Below the pieces are notes generated by a model that searched no databases, was not told where the DNA came from, and saw only the letters and a list, made by a program, of their open reading frames with translations. The position numbers and the translations under genes were made by a program. A stretch of DNA of 64,000 nucleotides. Origin: Edaphochlamys debaryana. Lineage: Eukaryota; Chlorophyta; Chlorophyceae; Chlamydomonadales. Location of the stretch: assembly GCA_016858145.1 (NCBI GenBank), contig JAEHOE010000102.1, positions 310,001 through 374,000 of the forward strand, in the 5' to 3' direction. Below are positions 24,161 through 34,253 of this stretch, piece by piece (positions within the stretch are counted from its first letter, which is position 1; every line of letters starts with the position of its first letter).

Positions 24161-25470
24161 CGTGGACTCGCTTTGCGGACCGCGCAAAAGGACTGAGTGT
24201 TGCACGCAGCACAAATGACTTAGGTAGGGTTGCCTCGCAGGGTATCACGAGCGGCTGAGTAGCTAGGTGAGTTGCACCGACACTTTCTGTGTGGCTCTGT
24301 GGACTGGCGGGAGGCGGCTTGGGCCCATAATCCATTTGGAGGCCGTCCTGCAACGATGGCGCAACATCCCGCCGAGGCCCTTCCAGCGCCTTCTTGGGGT
24401 CGCGATTCTCTTGTTAAGGCAGTCAGAAACTAGCTCATCAGGGCCTGGCGGCTGCCTGGTCCGCCCGCACACGTTGTGCTCCGCACCGGCCCTCAAAAGG
24501 TGCCAAAAAGATGGCCACTCCCCCGGCGTTGCCGCAAGCAAAAGACCAGTAGCTCCTCTGCTTCAATTGTTCCTGGCGGGGCCGCTGGCAGGATCCCAGG
24601 CGCGAGCGGCTCAATCAAGGATGCCCTTTACTTTGTCTTGACGCAGACGCGCCCGAGCCTGGCAAGCAGCTATAGTCCTGACGCACGTCCACCGGTTCTG
24701 CGCCATCCGGACGAGATGCTCTCGCTGTCGGCTGCCCGCCCCCGCGCCCGTCCAGCTTCCACGGGCGTCGGTCAAAGGCTCTGAAGGCACGCAGCCTCAT
24801 GGTGCCGTCGGCCCTCGCCCCCGCGCGGCAGGGCGTTGCTGGGGGCGTTATAATGATGCCGGGGTCTGCCATGTTCCCCCTGGGGCTCCGTGGGGTGTCC
24901 CCGCTCACAGCAGGACCAGGCAGGAGCCAGCAGGAATCGGCAGGCGGCTCCTCCTGCTCAAGCCAGTTCCTTCAAAAGACCAAGCGCATGCCATCGCAGG
25001 GCCATCGGATCAGGTCCGCTGGTCTTTCGACACAATGCGGGGGGAAACCGGGGGGCGGTCATCTGGGAGCGGCTCTCCCGGAGGGCAAGGGGCGATCCCG
25101 GCAGCTTCGCGGCACGTTGACCCAACGGCGTGACCCAACGTAGTGGGGCGGGGAGCTGCCTGACATCACTCCAAAACTCTTGACAACGTTGGGCGCTGAC
25201 TGGTTTGGAAGCAGCGAAAGACGGTCAAAGGCCCCCGCGACTTCACCGACTTGTACCGGCCGGCCTTCACTCTCGGGCACCACTCGGCTTTTGAATTCGC
25301 GGCGCCCCACAGCTTCCTCACAACCACGCTTACATACACACAGTCGCGCCGCTCTAGCAATCACTCTCGCTGCACCGGCGCTGCTACCGTGAGAGCGGTC
25401 GCTGAAAGTCCATCTGGTCAGCTTCAACGACGCTGGAGACCCCTATCGTCGCCGCAACGGCTTCTGCACC
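24161..25470. other. Divergent intergenic region, no gene recognised
   Basis: These 1.3 kb separate the CBS-DCC gene from the plus-strand family gene at 25471 and should hold both promoters. I see no clear TATA box and no protein resembling a known family. Confidence 0.45.
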
Positions 25471-27332
25471 ATGGCTAGCTCGATCATTGGAGACGCTGCA
25501 GCCCTGCGCCGCTCCGGTTGCGCATCTGCGTCTGGGAAGAAGCGGACCCCGGTCAACGTGTTGCACTGCATGATGCACAACCCGCTTGCATTGGGAGCTT
25601 CTGTACAAGGTGGGTGGCTGATCTGCGGTGGTGGTCGTCGCAATGCGGCATGTCGGCTCCACACACGAACCCTCGACGCGACCCGTCACATGGCTAAAGA
25701 GGTAGCGGGAAGCACCTTGTCCTTGCTTTGGTCCAAGGCGCGCCCTTCGTGACCAGGCCCATTGCGATTCTGGGTTCGCCCGCGGCGCTGCCCCGCGCTC
25801 TGCAGCCTGCAGACCATTCCTCAGATAGTGCACAACACCGCTCTCTATCCCTGACAGCCCCACAGACAATCAACGTGGTCCGCAACATACGGCGTCGTCC
25901 GCAACATACCCACGCCGTGTCTTCGCCCCCCCCTTCCGTCCCCAGGCTCGCGCCCACACCGTTCCGGCAGCCCCTCGCGCCGCCCCGCGCCCCACGTCGG
26001 CGAGCAGCACCGCGAGGAGGCCTCCTGGCAGGCACTTCTGCACCACGCCCTGCCAGGCCCCACCAGCCCCGAGCAGTCCACGGGGCTGGACTTCGTGGAC
26101 CTCTACACCATGGACGAGCAGGCGCGTGGGGGCCCAGCGCGGAGAGGGTTAAAGCCTCATCGGTGGACGGGGCTTGGGCTGCCCTCCTTGAGAGGGCCCA
26201 GACCAGCGCAGGCTGGGGCGGGGCGGTTGCGAGTGGGGAGCTGGGAGGCTGCGATGCAGAAGGGGCAGACCAGACATCAGACCGACGATGCGCCGACCTA
26301 CCGACCGTTGTCATCCGCACTATCTTCGTCGTAGTCGTTGACATCCTGATTGCCATGATCAACTTCCCTTTCCACTCGCCACACTCCGCACGTAGACGCT
26401 CTCCTAAACTTCCCTTGCCCTGTTCCTCGCCGCTCTCCCAGGACGCTGCGGTGCTGCTGGAGGACGCGGCCGCCGCCCGCCGCGCCCTGGCCTCCGCGGC
26501 CTCGCCCTCGCCGCTGCACCGACCGTGCGCCTCCGCAGCGGCCTCCTCCTCCTCCTCCCCCTCCTCCTCGGCCTCAGCCGTGGCCAGCCACTCCCTGCAG
26601 CGGTTGTTTGCCGGACACCCGCACCACCGCCACCCGCACGCCACCCACCTGCAGTCCCACGCACACCCCGCCGCCCACCAGCCCGGCCCCATACCCGCCT
26701 CCATCCCCGCCTCCCCGTCCTCCTCTTCACCCTCCCGCCGCCCCGCCGCCGCACCCGCCACCTCCCACCAGCCCTCCCCGCTCGCCCCGCACCCCGCCTC
26801 CGCCCCAAAGCCCCTCAACCTGCGCCAGCTGGGCACCTTCCGCGACGCAGTCACGCGGCCACTGGCGCCCACGGTGGCCCGCGGCTTCGTGGCGGCGCAG
26901 CAGGCCTATGCCGCCAGCCTCGTCCTCAGCCAGGCCCTGGCCCTGGAGCTCTACCGGTCCATGGAGGCAGGCGTGGCCGGCAGCCCCGCGGCCGCCGCGG
27001 CCTTCGTGGCGTTCGCGCCCGTGCCGATCAGGGTGCTGGCGCGGCCGCCCGCGCAGCAGGCGATGCGGAAGGGAGTCCGGAGGGGGATGGGGTCGGCGGC
27101 GCCGTTCTGGGCCGGGCCCGGCGGGCGTGTGGGCCTGGGTGGGCCTGGCCTGGCCGCCGGGTGGCTCTACCTGGCGCTGCTTGGCGTGTGGGCCACAGCG
27201 GGCGGGCTGCTGAGGGCGGCGCTGGGGTGGCTCAGGGCCACGGCGGCGTCGCTGGTGGCGGGTCCGGACGTGGAGCGCTGGGCGGAGGCCGAGGCGGAGG
27301 CGGCGCTCGAGGGCGGCTGGGTGGCGGCATGA
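25471..27332 (+). CDS. Larger member of the unrecognised plastid-leader family (member 2)
   Basis: Proposed exons 25471-25609, 25946-26121 and 26442-27332 give about 401 aa. The second intron would use a GC donor after GAGCAG, which weakens the model. The leader (residues 1-45) is Ser/Ala/Arg/Lys-rich like an organelle transit peptide. The middle contains DFVDLYTMDEQ, aligning with DFVTLVELP of members 1 and 3. After a long Ala/Ser/His/Pro-rich stretch comes NLRQLGTFRDAVTRPLAP, matching NLKQLKSVRDHVTRNLAP of the shorter members. The C-terminus has a Gly/Ala/Leu/Trp-rich hydrophobic segment near 27150-27230 that could be a membrane helix, followed by an acidic end. No enzyme motif is visible and the function is unknown. 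Confidence 0.55.
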
Positions 27333-28370
27333 GGAGTGGAGGAGTTGAGCAAGCGAGCATGAGGGGCCGTGGCTGCCCGGCGGGGAGGGGCATGCCGTCT
27401 GGGCATGGAGGAGCTGAGCCAGGGGGTACGCAGCCGCGGCCTCTGGATGGGGGCTACAAGGCGTGGTTGCCTGGGGAGAAGATTCCTGAGGGGCGTCCAA
27501 GGTCAGAATTCACATGCACTCTTGAGAGACGTCAGCTTTTCATGCGGCCGCGTCACTGAGTTGCGGTCTTCTGAAAGGCGCCTGTGTGGAGCGTATTGGC
27601 GTTGGTATGGGACCCCGGGGCCTGGCATTGACTAGTCCGGGGCAGGATATCATCAAGCATGGCTAAGTGCACACGCGTGGTGAAGAAAGAATTGTAGGCT
27701 CTTGCATTGGGTTAAGGGACTGGGCTCAGGAGGCCGGAGCGCATTGCGCGCCTCTTGGACCAAAAGCTCGGGAAGAGAACTGCATGGGACGCAAACATGC
27801 TGGACCGGACAGGGGCTAGCACTCTCTTTTTGGCGTGTCTGCGTATGTCGCGGACCAAGCTATTTTGAGGGGGCGGGCAATCAGACTGCCCGCACACAAG
27901 GGAGCTGCATCTGCCCAATAAGCCTTCCACTACGGGGTGGGAGGCGGCCCCAAGGCTTTGGTGAGCGGTAACCCGCTGCACCAAGCAAGATCACCTTATC
28001 GGGACCATTTATCCGCGTCATGCGTGTTGTGCGTTTGCTGGTGGTGGTGATGGTGGAATGTATTGTGATAACAGGTGTCTGGACGTTTCCTCTGATGGGG
28101 GCTGCGGTCAAGATGGCACTGGTGAAGACTTAATACGTGTTCCTGTCTTGGGGAGTTTTGGTGTTCCTGGGAATTATTGCGTCACGTCCTCTCGCAAGCT
28201 TACAGCTTGTGCGATCCACGGGCCTTCACGCAGAGCAACGTCAGTTTGCCGGCGTTAGACCGCTGACGGTGTGTGGTCACGGACCCGCGTGAACTTGGTG
28301 TTGAGTTTGGCGGACGTGGCATTGCGTTCCGTTTGTGCGGCTACGGCCGTTGTGTTGATATTGTTGGATG
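27333..28370. other. 3' flank of family member 2, no gene recognised
   Basis: About 1 kb of less GC-rich sequence, presumably including the 3' UTR of the upstream gene. No coding, RNA or repeat feature could be supported. Confidence 0.4.
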
Positions 28371-28374
28371 AGCT

Positions 28375-29080
28375 TGGGAACCGGGAGTTGGGTTGCGTGG
28401 GAGTCGTAGAGGCGTGGACGGGGCACCTGCCGTGTACGCTCGTGGCTAGCCTGCATGGGACGCCGAGGATGCTTAGCGCAACCTCTTCGGATGCAGGGGG
28501 CAGATGTATCGCGCGCTTTATGCAGAGCCCACGTGAGAAAAGCTTGGTGATGTACTCGGTGCGCGTTGTGCACGTGTGCTGTGATGAACGATGGGGAGGG
28601 AGGCGGGGAGTCCTGCAGAGGCCTGGATTGCGACGCACCGTACCGCCGGTGAGCCCAGGTCCCCGGGAAACCCCTTGCCGCGGGACAGGCAGGTGCCATC
28701 CTGCGTGGTGGTGGCCCAAACAGGCTTCAAGGAAAGCAACTGTAACAGGCGTGTCAACGTCTCCAAGTCCCGGGAAGGCATCTATACGATGAGGGGTTGA
28801 GGGCACTACTCGCCATTCTGCTATCGCAGTGGGGACTGGAGCATAGTGGCCATGAGCCGGGAGGGACACAGGCGTTCAAGCCGGGATATCGCTCCTGCGA
28901 CGGCTGCAAGGCCACGAGCAGGGTCTCTCACCCCTCGCAGAGAGGACCTACCGGGCGCAGCGGACCGGGCGTGCTGAGGTGGGGAAGGGGCGGAGCGGGA
29001 GATGGATGGGCGCTTCACCGACTGCCAGGGCGCACGCGGAAACATAGGGAGGGGGGACGGGGAGGGAAAGGGGGCGGAGG
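28375..29080 (+). repeat. Direct segmental duplication, copy 1
   Basis: Two blocks (about 28375-28555 and 28648-29080) recur in the same order at 29768-29940 and 29937-30340. Copy 1 retains about 90 bp between the blocks that copy 2 lacks. The fragment of the CBS-DCC gene is sandwiched between the two copies. Confidence 0.75.
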
Positions 29081-29114
29081 CGCACGAGGAAGCTGGGGCG
29101 CGGCTGGCAGCAGG

Positions 29115-29765
29115 TCCTTGCGGCTGATGACGCCGATAACCGTGCCGTCCTCTCCAAGCACCGACAGGCCGGTAACCTTGTTGAGAAGCGGAATCGTCTC
29201 GGCTAGGGTGACGTCGGGAGTGGTGGTCAGGATGCCCTGGTTGGCACGGCGCATGACAGCCTCGACACCACCCATAGGGCAGCTCCTGCAGGTGCGGAGA
29301 CGGGGGGCAGAGCGGCCGGGGCCAGGTAAGCACACCTTGCGAAAACGCGAGAAGCCGCGGAAGCCCTCTGTGGGACAACCAGTTGCCTTCACAGTCCAAT
29401 TCGTGTAATGCTTGACGTGCAATTGGCGATAAACGGCAGGTTGGCACCAGACGCCGCTCTCGAAATTGACTCAAAAGCCCCTCACATTTCGCCATAAACC
29501 TCGTTGTGCACCTCGGGCTGATTCTTGTGTGCCTGGTGCTTCTCCAGGCTCGCACTGGCAGGCACAGGCGCGACACCCGGGACGGCGTCCACCGCAGAGA
29601 CGTGGGTCGCCAGCCGGTGGGCACGCAGCGTCTGCGCCACACGGAGGCCGCTCCAGGCCGGGGCGTGCCGTGGCTCCACCCGGCCGCTGCAGCTTGGCCC
29701 AGAGAGGCCGAGGGGCTGGGCGATGACCTGAGGTGCGCAGCGGCGGGCCTGGCGCCTCGCCGCCA
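29115..29765 (-). pseudogene. Truncated duplicate of the CBS-DCC gene 5' part
   Basis: This matches 23455-24105 with a constant offset of 5660 bp and a few substitutions. It includes most of exon 1, all of intron 1 and the first half of exon 2, ending inside the first CBS motif right after GVISRKD. Both ends are abrupt. The start codon region, second CBS motif and DCC domain are missing, so it cannot make the parent protein. Because the intron is present, this is a DNA-level copy and not a retrocopy. Confidence 0.88.
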
Positions 29766-29767
29766 AG

Positions 29768-30340
29768 CTTTGGGACCGGGAGTTGGGTTGCGTGGGAGTT
29801 GAAGAGGCGTGAACAGGGCACCTGACGTGTACGCTCGTGGCTAGCCTTCACGGGACGCCGAGGGTGCTTAGCGCAACCTCGTCGGATGCAGAGGCCAGTT
29901 GTATCGCGCGCTTTATGCAGAGCCCACGTGAGAAGGCCGGTGAGCCCAGGTCCCCGGGAAACCCCTTGCCGCGGGACAGGCAGGTGCCATCCTGCGTGGT
30001 GGTGGCCCAAACAGGCCTCAAGGAAAGCAACTGTAACAGGCGTGTCAACGTCTCCAAGTCCCGGGAAGGCATCTATACGATGAGGGGTTGAGGGTACACC
30101 TCGCCATTCTGCTATCGCAGTGGGGACTGGAGCATAGTGGCCATGAGCCGGGAGGGACACAGGCGTTCAAGCCGGGATATCGCTCCTGCGACGGCTGCAA
30201 GGCCACGAGCAGGGTCTCTCACCCCTCGCAGAGAGGACCTACCGGGCGCAGCGGACCGGGCGTGCTGAGGTGGGGAAGGGGCGGAGCGGGAGATGGATGG
30301 GCGCTTCACCGACTGCCAGGGCGCACGCGAAAACATAGGG
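29768..30340 (+). repeat. Direct segmental duplication, copy 2
   Basis: Second copy of the segment at 28375-29080 with scattered substitutions. It leads straight into the right arm of inverted repeat 2. Confidence 0.75.
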
Positions 30341-30704
30341 AGGGGGGACGGGGAGGGCGGAGCATGAGGAAGCTGGGGCGCGGGTGGCACACGTTGTGAA
30401 GAGTGCGGTTGGGGCGGGTGCTAGTGGACGCGAGCTGGCTTTCACGCGCCCGGCGGTACACAAGGCTCCGAAGCGCGTGATTCGGACGTGTGCGAACTGC
30501 TGTGCCCGCGCTACTGGGCCTGTTACGCGCCCGCGGGCGCGAACAGTTGTGTAAGAACGTATCTTGGCGGAGACGTCGCCTGACCTGTCGCACGAGGCAG
30601 CGCTGGATAGAGCACAACAACGTGATAGCAGCGGTGCAAGTCGATGCTGCCGCGGAGGCCCGGCAAGTACCTGAGCCCGCATCGGTCCCGGCGAGCGGCG
30701 ACTC

Positions 30705-30711
30705 ATAAATA
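30705..30711 (+). promoter_or_regulatory. Candidate TATA element of family member 3
   Basis: ATAAATA lies about 106 bp upstream of the ATG at 30817 and is conserved in the other arm of the inverted repeat. Confidence 0.35.
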
Positions 30712-30816
30712 CCGCTGCGAAGCCCGCACGCCCTATTCCCCACACCAGTCACACACACCAAGATATCCTCTGAACAATCAAGCACTCATATCCCTAACCT
30801 GCAGCCAGCGCCTACG

Positions 30817-31687
30817 TTGCTTCCATCGCGGCTTACCAAGCGTGACGCTTTTCCGACACTTTTGCGACTCACGTCCTTGAGGATGCACTCCACAACACTC
30901 ACCCGTGGCTCAGCAGGCTCGCGCGCACTCAGCGGTGCGGCATCACGACGTGCTGTTGGCCGCGCTGCACTACCTTGCCGCGTGCCGCTACGACCCGTGG
31001 CGGCCGCGACTGCTGTTCTGGAGAGGCCTACAATAACGATTGCGGCTGGTGAGCCCGGGTGCCGGCTAGCGCCCTGATGGATGGGATGCCGCGGGAAGCC
31101 AACTCAACTTGCTGCGGCACTGCGACCTCTCGGGTTGCCGCGTTTGCCTGGTTTCCGGCATTTCAGCCGTGTTGGCGCTAGCTTCCTTTGCCTACTTGGC
31201 ATCTCCCTAAAACGTGCTTGGCTCCCGCCCGCTTCCACCCGCGTGCCCCGCAGACGTCCTACTCGAAACCCCCCTCTCCCCCTCGCTGTTCTCGACGCTC
31301 CGGGACCAGTCCGGGCCCCAGCCCCTGCTCGAGCTCCCCGGGCACAAGGAGCCCCGCCCCACGCCGCACGACTTCGTCACCCTCGTGGAGCTACCCGCCG
31401 CCATCGTCCAGGCCAAGTTCGAGGATGCCGTGACGCACCAGATGCTGACCGGCAAGGCGCACGGCGTGCTGCGCTCGCAGTCTGACGACGACACGTCCGT
31501 GCCGCCGCGCTTCAACCTCAAGCAGCTCAAGTCGGTGCGCGACCACGTGACTCGCAACCTGGCGCCGGCTGTCGCGCACGCATGTGCGGGCGCTGTGGCG
31601 GAGGCGAAGCGGGCAAAGAAGCAACGCGTGACAGCCCTCCTGGCCGAGCAGCGGGCGGCGGCGCAGCGGCTCGGAAGCATCTACTGA
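30817..31687 (+). CDS. Unrecognised protein with plastid-like leader, family member 3
   Basis: Two exons, 30817-31048 and 31254-31687, are joined by a GT-AG intron and encode about 221 aa. Apart from a few substitutions (Ser/Leu, Leu/Arg, Thr/Ala and Ala/Ser in the leader; Thr/Ala in the body) it equals the product of 18240-19110. The frame that reads through the splice is the transit-peptide-like one. Another frame in exon 1 looks protein-like but stops before the donor. The conserved block NLKQLKSVRDHVTRNLAP lies in the C-terminal half. No catalytic motif or membrane segment is visible. Both arms keep an open frame despite nucleotide differences, which favours two functional genes. Confidence 0.65.
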
Positions 31688-32639
31688 GCAACTCACTCGC
31701 CGGCTTGTTGGCTTGGAGGTGTTGCCGGTTCGGGCTCCCTTGTATGCGGTGGCGGCGGCGAGGGCTGACGTCGTGACGCCCGCTGCAGCCGCCGCCGATC
31801 AGCCACCGGCGTAAGGCACGTCGGCTGCCGCCGGGGCCAGCACCCGCCGTGGCCGCTGCCCCTGCAGCAGCGGGCCTTCAAGGCTCAATCAACCTAGCAG
31901 AGACGGTCGTACTAGCAAATGTGTAGCGTTGCAGTTCAGCGGCAAGAACCATTACATCGCTGCTGGGTTCACTTATTGTTTCTTTGCAAGCTAGCTAGCG
32001 CACCAGCCAAGGGCTGGGGCCGGAGTAATGGATCCCACATTGGGACTAGAGCGGAGGCCAGGAGGTCCCGCTGATACCCAATCGCTGAGGGCCCCTTCAG
32101 GCCCAGCGAGCACATAAGGAGCGTTTCCGCTGTTAGGCGGTGTTAGCTCGGAGGACGGTTCCCCAGAGGCCGTCAGCAAAGCACGCATCTCGTGGCTTCC
32201 GGTGTGGCTTCGTACGTTTTGTGGCATTTTGATGGCCGGTCATGGCGTTTTTGTGGTTCTCATGTCCCTCGTGCGTACTAGCGCTGTCTGTGGGGCTCTG
32301 CCTCGCGCAACACTGTCAACACCGTGTGTTTCTCCACTCCCTCGTCGTAATGCGGTTTTGAACCCTGTGGTGAATCGTCGTGTGGGATCTCCTCCTTACC
32401 TGTTCTCGTGCTTACTGATCCCTTGTTTTCCAGCAGTGTCGATGTGTGGTGACTCCTCGTGGCGTTGTGTCGACTGTCTGCCTGGCTTCCCTGAGTGGTG
32501 GCGGTAGACCTGACCTGGTGTTTGGCACAGGCCTCGGACCGATGACATAAAGACAGCGGTAGGGTGGCTTCGCGCAGTCTGGAGTCATTCTTTTGCATGC
32601 ACTTGGTTCCTAGGGATTCCTCATCCCGTGGGTAGGCTG

Positions 32640-33600
32640 CCTGCCGGCAGTCATGCCGGTGTAGCTTTTGAAGCCATCTGGCCGGGTTTGCAGCGGCCTA
32701 TCTAGGGCAATAAAGGAGAGCGGGGGCCTTGGCTTAGCTTGGCGGGTGTCGAGAGGTGGCCGTCTGGCCGGGTAGGGGCCAGGGCCAAGCGTTGCCAGCA
32801 GTGGCTGGAGACTGAGCCGGTATATTCGGCAGCCCGGGCGGCGGGGTTGCAGCCCGAGCCCGTCCCGGGCACATGGGGAAAGGTCCTGCCATTTGTAAGG
32901 CTCTCGGTTCTGCCATGGTCCCGCCCCTTCCCATCCCTGCTCCCCGCCTGTGAGTCGGCCTCGTCGCCTCAGCTTCGAACCGTGTAGCCCTGCCGGGCAG
33001 TGTTGCTATCTTAGTGCGGAAGTGCGGGGGAGTGAGGCCATCCCGCACTTTTGGTGACGGAACGAGCCCTCGAGTGCGGAAGCGCCCGCACTCTTGTAGC
33101 AAACTTTGGTTACAAGTGCGGCCCGCGCCGGCACTTCTTGGCCCTTCTGGCGGCTCAAGTGCGGGGGGACCCCAACCCCTGGGGGGCCCACCGAACGGGC
33201 GCGTCCAGCCGGGCAGGCATTCCCTGCCGACCCCAGCCGTCCACCCCACATCTCACACACTTGCAGCATGCACTGCGGGGTTGCGCTATATTTCAGACCC
33301 CCAGTTGCCAACCCCCGCTTGTAACAGGCCTTCTGAACGCCGCGCCCTCGGCAGCGCCTTCCGCCGCATACCACCTCACCATCCCGCATTTTCTGGCGGC
33401 AAGGGCTAGCCAAGTGCGGGCGCACGTTTGGGGCCGCCAAGGGCCACGAAGTGCGGTCCGCTTTCGCACTTTTGGGCTTGGACCCGGGGTCCGGGTGCGG
33501 GACCTCCCGCACTTCGCCCCAGGGAAGATAGCAACACTGCTGCCGGGTCACCGCTGCCCTCAGCCGCCGTGAGCCCTCGACTTTGACAACCGGAAGCGTA
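32640..33600 (-). repeat. Dispersed repeat, copy 2, split by a MITE
   Basis: This is the inverted counterpart of the repeat at 16857-17200 and also resembles 57880-58450. It shares the GAGAGCCTTACA block and, with the third copy, the CGGCTCAGTCTCCAG block. The insertion at 32998-33539 interrupts it. Confidence 0.6.
32998..33539. mobile_element. hAT-type MITE, 542 bp
   Basis: The element starts CAGTGTTGCTATCTT and ends with the exact reverse complement AAGATAGCAACACTG. It is flanked by the 8 bp direct repeat CTGCCGGG at 32990-32997 and 33540-33547. CAGTG ends with an 8 bp target duplication fit the hAT superfamily. Many AGTGCGG / CCGCACT motifs lie near both ends, as expected for transposase-binding sites. 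There is no transposase gene, so it is non-autonomous. The left arm of inverted repeat 2 lacks it. Confidence 0.88.
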
Positions 33601-34253
33601 CGGCGCGTTCAAGAGTCGATGCGGCTGGCGGCTGGCAGGGGGGAGCGCAGCCCCAGCGACGGGTGAGGGCGCTCCCGACCGCAGCCCTTGCTGCGCCGCC
33701 GCCCACCCGCAGTGAGGGCAGTGGGGCAGCCAAGCAGCCGAAGTGCTGCACCGGAGTCTGCTCTTGCTTGCCACTTAGTTGCCCATAAGGGCGGACTGGC
33801 TGAGGGTGTCCCGAGCGTCTATCCCCTGTGCTGGTGGGTTCGCCAGCCCTATCATGCTCCGGTGCCAACCCCCCGAGGCAGCTCTTGCTGTGCCCGCTGT
33901 CCATCGAGTGCGTACAACGGTGTTGGCACATCTCGTCCTTACATTAGAGACCGCGCAGAATGGGTGCGGTGCGCCGGTGGGTTCCGCCAAGCCGGCATTC
34001 CTCCGCAGGCCCCGCCTCAGACCCGAGCACGTGTGTCCCTGCCTGCCTGCCTCTGCCAGCCAACCCCAGTGCAAGCTCTGCATCCCACGTCCGCTTGCCC
34101 CTCACGGTAGCGCCGTCCCCCATGCTCCAGCTCCTCCCAGCTCCGGCCAAGGCAGGCCAAGCCCTTGCAACCCACGTTCGCCCGTCGGCACAGCCATCCT
34201 CCACGTCTTTACCAAAGGCCACCCACCCCTGCAACCCCCTGCTGCCTAATCCC
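33601..34253. other. 3' flank of the ChAPs-like gene
   Basis: About 650 bp probably covering the 3' UTR of the gene ending at 34254. No separate gene is seen. Confidence 0.45.
33939..33943 (-). terminator. Candidate poly(A) signal of the ChAPs-like gene
   Basis: TTACA on the plus strand reads TGTAA on the minus strand, about 310 bp beyond the stop codon at 34254. Confidence 0.4.

Larger units (their letters stand above)
30290..33600 (-). repeat. Right arm of inverted repeat 2, interrupted by a MITE
   Basis: Reverse-complement partner of 16857-19640. It carries the plus-strand family gene at 30817-31687. The outer end is split by a 542 bp element that has no counterpart in the left arm. The inner edge merges with a directly duplicated segment near 30.3 kb, and the same GC-rich segment occurs at 19.5-19.6 kb. 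Confidence 0.83.

Noticed and set aside
30644..30880. Open frame MLPRR... overlapping the promoter of family member 3 (and its mirror at 18891-19283)
   Set aside because: It runs through the TATA-like element, and the frame that splices correctly into exon 2 is a different one.
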